Origin: Streptomyces exfoliatus | GTDB taxonomy: Bacteria > Actinomycetota > Actinomycetes > Streptomycetales > Streptomycetaceae | Direction of reading: 5' to 3' | DNA length: 64,000 bases | NCBI RefSeq assembly: GCF_000725545.1 | Contig: NZ_JNZP01000011.1 | Coordinates: 1 to 64,000, forward strand | Shown: positions 57,938-64,000 of the stretch, piece by piece | How positions within the stretch are numbered: the stretch's first letter is position 1 | Layout of the letters: every line of letters starts with the position of its first letter | Notes under the pieces: model-generated | Database searches by the model: none | What the model saw: the letters and a program-made list of their open reading frames with translations, nothing else | Told to the model about the DNA's origin: nothing | Position numbers and translations under genes: made by a program

Positions 57938-59011
57938 CTACAGGCCTTCCTCAGGGAGACCGCTCTCGCCGAACTCCGCGTCCTGCATCATGACGCCGGC
58001 GAAGCCGCTCATGATCTCGTCGAGGTTCAGCTCGGTGGCTCCCGCCGGGGCCGTCGGCTTGGTGCCCGCGCTCATCTTCAGCACCAGGCCGAGCTTCTTG
58101 ACCTTCGCGCTCTCGGCGAGCTTGGCGAGGTCGACGTACACCTCGGTCAGCTCACCGTTCCTGAGCGTGAAGTCAGCCGTGACCTTGGTGTCGGGGGCGT
58201 CCTTCAGATCCTCGTCCGACGGCAGGACCATGCCGGGCGGAAGGTCCGCGGTGAGCGGTCGGATCTCGCCGATCAGCTCCGTGATCAGGGTGCGGAACGG
58301 GGCCGTCGCGGTGATGTGCTCGGTGCCGTCCTCGCCGCCGGCCGTCTTGAAGTCGACCTCACGGGCGATGACCTCGCGGAGGGCGTCCAGGAGCTTCTTC
58401 TGGGTCTTGGCGTCCAGCGAGGGCTCCGGCGCCGGCTCGGATCCGGGCTCCTGGCCCATCTCCTCGCCGATCTTCTCCATCTCCTTGGTGTTGAACTTGA
58501 CCCACTCGCCCTCCAGCACCTTCTTGAGACCCCCGGCCTCCGGGGGCAGCTCGTCGGCGGGCGGCATGGGGGTGTCCATCGCCTTGCCGAGTGCTTCGAC
58601 GTCGGACCGGATGTAGGTGTGGTCGCCGACGACCCGGTACTCGACCAGGTCGCCGTCGGGGTTGCTGAGCTTCATCGCCATGCCGACGAAGTCCTTCTCC
58701 TCGGACTCGTCGATCGGCTTCTTCGACTCCACCGTGACGCTGATCTTCGCGCCGCTCATCAGTTCGGCGGCCTCGTCGGGGAGCTCGTCGCCCGGCTCCG
58801 GCTCCGACTCGGCGTCCAGCTGCTTCAGGGTCGCGGCGTCGACGTCCAGGTCCAGCTCGAAGGAGATCGACTTCTCCTTGCCCAGCTTCTCGAAGGCCTG
58901 GTCCAGCTTCTTCCCGGCGGACAGCTGCTCCACCGTGCCACAGGCGGCCGAACCCGCCAGGACGGCGCAGACGACTGCGGTGGCGCTCAGGGTCTTGCGT
59001 ATCGCGGTGAT
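57938..59011 (-). CDS. Secreted lipoprotein (LppX/LolA-like), apparent ATC start codon
   Basis: About 357 residues. The N-terminus encodes IRKTLSATAVVCAVLAGSAA then Cys24: a lipoprotein signal peptide with a slightly weak lipobox (SAAC). Mature part: GKEKSISFELDLDVDAATLK, DLVEYRVVGDHTYIRSDVEA, LEGEWVKFNTKEMEKIGEEM and TKVTADFTLRNGELTEVYVD, as in actinomycete lipoproteins of the LppX type that may carry lipids. No ATG, GTG or TTG lies in frame between the upstream stop (59069) and the signal peptide. AGGAG sits six bases before an ATC followed by ACC GCG ATA, where ATG would be expected. The first standard start (GTG 58933) would lose the signal. Confidence 0.78.
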   Translation of the reverse strand: MTAIRKTLSATAVVCAVLAGSAACGTVEQLSAGKKLDQAFEKLGKEKSISFELDLDVDAATLKQLDAESEPEPGDELPDEAAELMSGAKISVTVESKKPIDESEEKDFVGMAMKLSNPDGDLVEYRVVGDHTYIRSDVEALGKAMDTPMPPADELPPEAGGLKKVLEGEWVKFNTKEMEKIGEEMGQEPGSEPAPEPSLDAKTQKKLLDALREVIAREVDFKTAGGEDGTEHITATAPFRTLITELIGEIRPLTADLPPGMVLPSDEDLKDAPDTKVTADFTLRNGELTEVYVDLAKLAESAKVKKLGLVLKMSAGTKPTAPAGATELNLDEIMSGFAGVMMQDAEFGESGLPEEGL

Positions 59012-59068
59012 GATGATCTCCTCGTAGGTCCGATCACTGTGTGACCGATCAGGAGACTCACGACGCCC

Positions 59069-61168
59069 CTACAAGGTTGCCCCCGCTTCCCGGTGAGATC
59101 CCTCGGCGACCAGTTCGGCGAAGGCATCCGGCGTCATGACCTCGACCCCGAGTTCGGCGGCCTTGACCGCCTTCGAGCTCGGCTTGCCGTTCGCGGACGG
59201 CGCCGCCACGAGGATGGACGTCCTGGCACTGACACCGCTGCCCGCGCGGCCACCGGCCTTCTCGATCAGCGCGTTCATCTCGGACCGGCCGAAACCCTCC
59301 AGCGGCCCCGTCATCTTGCCGGTGACCACGACGACCTTGCCCTCCAGCGGTCCACCGGGGGCTCCCGCCGGGTCCGCGGGCTCGGTCATGTTGACTCCCG
59401 CGGCGATCAACTTGTCGATGACGGGGGCCAGTGCGGCGATCTGCTCGACGACGACCGGGGCCTTCTCCGGGCCGATCCCCTCCACATCCTGCATCCCGAG
59501 TGCGTCGGCCTCGCGAATCGCGTCCATGGTGCCGAAGTGCCGGGCGATACGGCGGGACATGCTGCGTCCTGTGCCGAGCACGCCCAGAGCGCAGAAGACA
59601 CGGCTGAGGGGACGGGCCTTGGCGGCCTCGAGCTGTTCGGCGAGCTTGGCGGCGCGCTTGGAGCTGCCCGACGCGGCCGTCAGTCGGTCGATCGTCAGGG
59701 TGAAGAGGTCGGCGACGTCGCGGACGTCTCCTGACTCGACCAGAGCCGCCACGTACGTCTTGCCCAGGCCGTCGATGTCGAGCATCTCGCGCCCTGCGGC
59801 GTACTCGATGAGCGCCGGGAGGGCGCAGGAGGTGCCCTGCGCGCACCGCCACCGCTCCTGGGCCGTGTTGATCTCGCCGCCGCAGCGCGGGCACGCCTCG
59901 GGCAGCGGTACGGGCGTCGCCCCGGCCGGGCGGAGGTGGACCACGGCCGCCTGGACGCGCGGGATGATGTCGCCGGCCTTGTACACCGTCACGGTGTCGC
60001 CGAGGTGCAGGTCGCGGCGGCGGATGTCCGCCGGGTTGTGCAGGGTGGCCCTGGTGACGGTGGATCCGTCGATCTCCACCGGGGCGAGGATGGCGGTGGG
60101 AGCGAGGACCCCGGTCCTGCCGACCTCCCAGACGACGTCCTGGAGCACCGTCTGCCGTTCGACCGCGGGCAGCTTCACCGCTATGGCCCAGTACGGGAAC
60201 CGGGAGCCGAAGCCGATCTCCGCCTGCTCGGCGGAGTCGTTCAACTTGACGACCACGCCGTCGATCCCGACGGGCAGCTCCGCGCGCATCGCGGCGATCG
60301 CGTCGACCCTGGCCTGAGCCTCGGCGAGGCCGGGGACGACGAGGAGCCCCGCCGCGGAGGCCGCGGTCGTCTGAACGCCGGCCGCGGCCACGGCGACCAG
60401 CGCGTCGTGGTGCGTCGACCCGGCGGGGAGGAAGGCGACGCCGTCCAGTTCGACGACACCGTAGGCCCAGAACGTCATCCGGAGCCGGTACGGGCGGTCC
60501 TTCGCCCTCAGCGTCCCCGCCGTGCCGTTGCGGGGATTGACGAAGGCCGGGGCGCCGTGGGCCGTCCGGACCGCGTTCGCCGCCTCGAACTGCTCCTGGG
60601 TGAAGGCGACCTCGCCACGGACCTCGACGGTGACCGCCTCGGCGAGCCGCTCGGGCAGGCCGTCGATCTGGCCGATGACGTGGCTGACGTCCTCGCCGTG
60701 GCTGCCGTCGCCTCGGGTGATGACCTGCACCAGACGGCCCTCCCGGTACCTGGCCGCCACGGCCGCGCCGTCGATCTTGGGTTCGACGGTGAACCCACCG
60801 GCCGGAGCGCGGCCCAGGCGACGCTGGACGGAGGCGCCCCAGGCCACCAACCCCTCGGCGTCGAAGACGTTGTCCAGGCTCAGCAGCCGGGAGGTGTGCT
60901 CGACGTCGCCGACCGGCGCCGCGCCGTCGGCGACCAGTCCGGTCGGCGAGTCGGGGGCGACCTCGGCGGGGTTCGCTTCCTCCCAGGCCAGGACGGCCAG
61001 CCGGAGCCGGTCGTAGGCGGTGTCGTCCAGGACGCTGTCGCCGTCTCCGTAATAGGACCGCGAGGCGTCGTGCAGGCGCTTCAGCGCGGCCTCGTACTCG
61101 GCACGGCTGGACGGGGCGGGGAAGGTGGGCAGGGTGGACAGCGCCTCATCGGCGTGGGAGGTCGTCAT
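59069..61168 (-). CDS. ligA: NAD-dependent DNA ligase (divergent, probably secondary copy)
   Basis: 699 residues from an ATG with GAGG about nine bases upstream; the frame is open 35 codons further. Order: Ia NAD-binding part (YYGDGDSVLDDTAYDRLR), adenylation domain with KIDG (catalytic Lys131) and TRGDGSHGEDVS, OB fold, four-Cys zinc finger (CPRCGG...C....C, about 424-446), helix-hairpin-helix region (LDIDGLGKTYV, DVEGIGPEKAP) and C-terminal BRCT (KVVVVTGKMTGPLEGFGRSE). All catalytic parts are present. KIDG instead of the more usual KVDG and altered Ia residues suggest it is not the housekeeping LigA but an additional ligase. It diverges from the LuxR gene of the injection-system locus. Confidence 0.92.
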   Translation of the reverse strand: MTTSHADEALSTLPTFPAPSSRAEYEAALKRLHDASRSYYGDGDSVLDDTAYDRLRLAVLAWEEANPAEVAPDSPTGLVADGAAPVGDVEHTSRLLSLDNVFDAEGLVAWGASVQRRLGRAPAGGFTVEPKIDGAAVAARYREGRLVQVITRGDGSHGEDVSHVIGQIDGLPERLAEAVTVEVRGEVAFTQEQFEAANAVRTAHGAPAFVNPRNGTAGTLRAKDRPYRLRMTFWAYGVVELDGVAFLPAGSTHHDALVAVAAAGVQTTAASAAGLLVVPGLAEAQARVDAIAAMRAELPVGIDGVVVKLNDSAEQAEIGFGSRFPYWAIAVKLPAVERQTVLQDVVWEVGRTGVLAPTAILAPVEIDGSTVTRATLHNPADIRRRDLHLGDTVTVYKAGDIIPRVQAAVVHLRPAGATPVPLPEACPRCGGEINTAQERWRCAQGTSCALPALIEYAAGREMLDIDGLGKTYVAALVESGDVRDVADLFTLTIDRLTAASGSSKRAAKLAEQLEAAKARPLSRVFCALGVLGTGRSMSRRIARHFGTMDAIREADALGMQDVEGIGPEKAPVVVEQIAALAPVIDKLIAAGVNMTEPADPAGAPGGPLEGKVVVVTGKMTGPLEGFGRSEMNALIEKAGGRAGSGVSARTSILVAAPSANGKPSSKAVKAAELGVEVMTPDAFAELVAEGSHREAGATL

Positions 61169-61534
61169 GAGGTGATCCTCTCGCGAGGGTCTGACATCGA
61201 GGGGCGGAGCCGATTCCGTGCGGTCCTGGCTCGCGTTCCCGCCGTCCGGATTCCCGTGCGTGACGCGCACCACAGGGTGAACGGTTGGTGCAGCGGGGGC
61301 AACGAGGTTTCGCCGAGCGGCAGTAGAACGTTAGTGGGACGTGAGCGCGTCGAGGGATGCTCGACGGGACCCAGAGTGGCCGGTGCTGTCGGCCACGGAG
61401 CAGTAGACCTCGGGGGCTCACCCTGTGCGCCGATCATCCGGCGGGGGACACCGGTGCGACCGTCTCGGCGGTCGCGTGCGGGCGCCCTGCGCGCCCGGGC
61501 CGCCGAGGCGAGTGAGAAAGAGCAGGTAGGGGAA
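61169..61534. promoter_or_regulatory. Divergent intergenic region, ligase / LuxR
   Basis: 366 bp between two divergent starts must hold both promoters. No convincing consensus hexamers, and no gene frame is supportable. Confidence 0.4.
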
Positions 61535-62185
61535 GTGCTCACCACGCGGGTGACGGTTTCCGTCCACGCATCCGATCCGCTGAGCCGGGCCGGGCTCATC
61601 AGCCACTTGCGGCACCAGCCGACCGTCGACGTCGTCCCCGACCAGGACGACGCGAACCGGGACGCTCCCGCGGTGGCCGTGATGCTGGCCGAGCGGATCG
61701 ACGAGTCCACCACCGCCGAGTTGCGGCGCCTGCTGCGCGGCCGGGACCAGCGGGTCGTGCTCGTCGCGCGCGAGCTGCGCGAGCCCGACCTGCTCGCGGT
61801 GGTCGAGTACGGGGTGCGGGCCATCATCTGGCGCCATCAGGCCACCGAGCAGCGGCTGTTGAGCGCCGTGCACAGCGCGGCGCGTGGCGAGGGCGAGCTG
61901 CCGCCGGATCTGGTGTGCCGTCTGCTGAACCAGGTGGGGCGCCTGCAGCGGGCGACGACGACGGGCGCGGCCACCGGCGGGGCGGTGCCGCTCTTCGGGA
62001 TGGCTCCGCGCGAGGTCGACGTGCTGCGGCTGCTCGCCGAGGGGCTCGACACCCGGCAGATCAGCGAGAAGCTCGCCTACTCCGAACGCACCGTCAAGAA
62101 CATCCTGCACGCGTTGATGACGCGTCTTCAGCTCACCAATCGGGCGCATGCCGTCGCGTACGCGCTCCGCGAAGGCTACATCTGA
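61535..62185 (+). CDS. LuxR-family regulator at head of injection-system locus
   Basis: 216 residues from a GTG preceded by AGGTAGGGGA; GTG 61550 is an alternative. A receiver-like N-terminal domain (VSVHASDPLSRAGLISHLRH, LREPDLLAVVEYGVRAIIWR) ends in a GerE/LuxR helix-turn-helix: MAPREVDVLRLLAEGLDTRQ and ISEKLAYSERTVKNILHALM. The receiver lacks an obvious phosphorylatable Asp, so it is an orphan or atypical regulator. Its stop overlaps the next ATG by one base (TGATG). A LuxR gene opens contractile injection system clusters in Streptomyces, so it probably controls that locus. Confidence 0.88.
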   Translation: MLTTRVTVSVHASDPLSRAGLISHLRHQPTVDVVPDQDDANRDAPAVAVMLAERIDESTTAELRRLLRGRDQRVVLVARELREPDLLAVVEYGVRAIIWRHQATEQRLLSAVHSAARGEGELPPDLVCRLLNQVGRLQRATTTGAATGGAVPLFGMAPREVDVLRLLAEGLDTRQISEKLAYSERTVKNILHALMTRLQLTNRAHAVAYALREGYI

Positions 62186-62844
62186 TGATCCATGAGATCG
62201 ACGAGTCCCTGCGCCGTCTGCTCGCGCCCGCCGTCACCGGCGACGTCGCCTTCGACGCCCCGACCCGTGACTGGGCGGCCCGTCGCAACGCGCCCACCCT
62301 GAACGCCTACTTGTACGACCTCCGGGAGGACGTGGCCCGGCGGGAACGCGGCCCCTACGCCGAGCGGGACACCGACGGGGTCGTGACGCGCAGACGTCAG
62401 CCGCCGCGGTGGTTCCGGCTCTCGTACCTGGTGACGGCCTGGACCGCGCGGCCGGAGGACGAGCACCGGCTGCTCGCCGGCGCGATGGCGCTGCTGCTGC
62501 CCCACGAGGTGCTGTCCGGCGACGCCGTGCCGGAGTCGGTGCGGCCGATCACCACCTCCCTTCCGATCACCGTGGCCGTGCCGCCCGCCGAGTCCCGGTC
62601 CCTCGCGGACATCTGGTCGGCGCTCGGCGGTGAGCTCAAGCCCTCACTGGACGTCGTGATCACCACGCCGTTTCCGGTCACGCCTGTGTACGAGGTGGCT
62701 CCGCCGGTCACCGAGGCGGAGATCGTCGTGCGCGGGATCGAGGGTGTGCCCGCCGCGACCAGGCCCCGGATGGTCCGGCGGCCCACGGCTGCCCGAGGGA
62801 CTCCTGGTGCCGGCTCCCGCCCGAAGGGCGTGACCGGGGCATGA
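62185..62844 (+). CDS. DUF4255 (Pvc16-like) protein of a contractile injection system
   Basis: 219 residues. MIHEIDESLRRLLAPAVTGD, VAFDAPTRDWAARRNAPTLN, YLYDLREDVARRERGPYAER and RWFRLSYLVTAWTARPEDEH are the DUF4255 (Pvc16 N-terminal) signatures. In phage-tail-like injection systems this protein is thought to cap or terminate the sheath-tube. The C-terminal tail is Pro/Arg-rich. It overlaps the LuxR stop by one base and the ATPase start by four, so the three are co-translated. Confidence 0.9.
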   Translation: MIHEIDESLRRLLAPAVTGDVAFDAPTRDWAARRNAPTLNAYLYDLREDVARRERGPYAERDTDGVVTRRRQPPRWFRLSYLVTAWTARPEDEHRLLAGAMALLLPHEVLSGDAVPESVRPITTSLPITVAVPPAESRSLADIWSALGGELKPSLDVVITTPFPVTPVYEVAPPVTEAEIVVRGIEGVPAATRPRMVRRPTAARGTPGAGSRPKGVTGA

Positions 62845-64000
62845 GCGATCCTCGAAGCCTGCTCGATCTGCTCGGCACGCTGCGCGCGCGGGTCGCCGCG
62901 CTCGTGGAGGCCCGCAGCGCCTCGGATCCCACGGCGGGCGATCCCCTGCGCGGGCTCTACGTCACCGAGGACGCGGCCCGCCGGATCGCGGCGGAGCCCG
63001 TCCCCACGGCGGCCTACGACGCCGACGACCCGCTGCCGCAGCCCGGCCGGACTGATCGGCTCGGCGCCCTGACGGGGTCCTTCGGACTGTCGCCGCTCGA
63101 CACGCGCATCCTCCTGGCGGCGCTCGCGCCCGAAGTGGACCGGGGCTTCGAGGCGCTGTACGGGTACCTCAACGACGATGTCGGGCGGCGGCGCGCCACC
63201 GTGGCCCTCGCCCTTGACCTCGCCGGCACGGGCACCTTCGACCCCGCCGCACGCGACCGCTTCCACCCGGCGGCACCGCTGCGCTCCGGCGGCCTGCTGG
63301 ACGTCGACGACGAGGACCGGCCGCTGCCCGGGCGTGCGCTGCGCGTGCCGGAGCGGGTGGTGGCACATCTGTTGGGCGACGACACCCGTCTTGACGGCCA
63401 ACTCAGCGAGTGCGGAGTCGAGTTGTTGACTCCGGCCGATGCGGGCGCGGTCGGGGCGCCCACGGCGCTCGGTGCGCGTGTCGCCGCGGCGGGGGCCGTC
63501 ACCGTACATCTGCGCGAGCGGGTCCCCGGGGCCGCCACCGGGGCGGTGGTGGCAGCGCTGCTTGCCGCCGGACGGCCCGTACTGCGCTACCGGCCGGAGT
63601 CCGCCGATGCGACGGCGGCGCGGACGCTGTTGCGGGAGGCCCGGCTGCGCGGTGCGGCCGTGGTCGTCGAGCCGCTGCCGCCGAAGCCCGGTCCCCTGGT
63701 GCGCGCCCTGGCCTCCTCCGGTGCGACGGTGGTCCTCGCCGGGGCGGACGCGCCCGATCCCGGGTGGGCCCCGGACGCGGAGCTGCTGGCGCTCGACGCG
63801 CCGGCGGACGCCACGCATGCCGGTGACGTGTGGCGCCTCGAACTCGAGGGGCTCGCCGAGGACTTCGATCTGGACGAGGCCACCGCACCGTACCGTCTCA
63901 GTGGGGACCAGGTCCGTCGGGCGGCCCGTGCGGCGCGGGCGCTCGCCGCGTTCGAGGGAACCGCGCTCACGACGGCGCAGGTGCAGCACAGTGCACGGCT
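62841..64000 (+). CDS. Contractile injection system ATPase (AAA), N-terminal part
   Basis: The first 386 residues are visible; the gene continues past the right edge. ATGA overlap with the DUF4255 gene. LLGTLRARVAALVEARSASD, FGLSPLDTRILLAALAPEVD and GYLNDDVGRRRATVALALDL, then SGDQVRRAARAARALAAFEG and TALTTAQVQHSARL, are the N-terminal helical domain seen in AAA ATPases of eCIS loci (Afp15/Pvc15-type). The Walker A and B motifs should follow beyond the window and are not seen here. The role is probably assembly or remodelling of the injection particle in the cytoplasm. Confidence 0.82.
   Translation, partial: MSDPRSLLDLLGTLRARVAALVEARSASDPTAGDPLRGLYVTEDAARRIAAEPVPTAAYDADDPLPQPGRTDRLGALTGSFGLSPLDTRILLAALAPEVDRGFEALYGYLNDDVGRRRATVALALDLAGTGTFDPAARDRFHPAAPLRSGGLLDVDDEDRPLPGRALRVPERVVAHLLGDDTRLDGQLSECGVELLTPADAGAVGAPTALGARVAAAGAVTVHLRERVPGAATGAVVAALLAAGRPVLRYRPESADATAARTLLREARLRGAAVVVEPLPPKPGPLVRALASSGATVVLAGADAPDPGWAPDAELLALDAPADATHAGDVWRLELEGLAEDFDLDEATAPYRLSGDQVRRAARAARALAAFEGTALTTAQVQHSAR

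Noticed and set aside
62841..64000. Walker A/B motifs of the ATPase
   Set aside because: Not found in the visible 386 residues; the AAA core must lie beyond the edge.

Overview
The window is high-GC actinomycete DNA. GTG and TTG starts, overlapping stop/start codons, GC-rich third positions and the gene families all point to Streptomyces or a close relative. I found no rRNA, tRNA or CRISPR array.

Left part (1 to about 36,300, minus strand): most of a lipopeptide non-ribosomal peptide synthetase operon. In transcription order it is a fatty-acyl-AMP ligase (34516-36312), an acyl carrier protein (34032-34322), and three NRPS genes joined by 4-nt and 1-nt stop/start overlaps: a five-module protein (15056-33916), a two-module protein (8661-15059) and a third that runs off the left edge (1-8661). 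Reading the ten binding-pocket positions of each adenylation domain by eye gives: 1 DVAAVGVVQK (Trp-like), 2 DLVKVASVNK plus epimerase (acidic/amide, D), 3 DLTKVGDVNK (Asn), 4 DFWSVGMVHK (Thr), 5 DILQLGVIWK plus N-methyltransferase (sarcosine), 6 DVFNLALVFK (Ala-like), 7 DLTKVGAVNK (Asp), 8 DADDAGTVDK plus epimerase (basic, D), 9 DLTKIGAVNK (Asp), then the condensation domain of module 10. This order and the 5+2 protein split match the calcium-dependent lipopeptide A54145 (lpt genes; daptomycin relative). I therefore read it as an A54145-type cluster whose remaining modules, termination, tailoring, regulation and export lie left of the window.

Middle part (about 36,300 to 49,300): a lower-GC leader upstream of the operon, then a degraded accessory stretch. 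Intact genes (nucleoside phosphorylase PpnP, a DUF6882 protein, an S41 peptidase diverging from an ArsR-type regulator, a VTT/DedA-like membrane protein, DUF5959 and SnoaL-like proteins) alternate with remnants: IS110 and IS630 transposases, a GNAT acetyltransferase and several unidentified broken frames.

Right part (49,300 to 64,000): denser, mostly intact genes. These are DUF4241-like, double-S1-domain, DUF4839, repeat-rich (LRV/HEAT-like) and DUF427 proteins, a cytochrome P450 lacking the usual acid-alcohol pair, a GPP34/GOLPH3-family protein, a lipoprotein with no normal start codon, and an atypical NAD-dependent DNA ligase. At the right edge is a tightly overlapping LuxR regulator - DUF4255 protein - ATPase set. 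This is the beginning of a contractile injection system (phage-tail-like, eCIS) locus that continues past the window.
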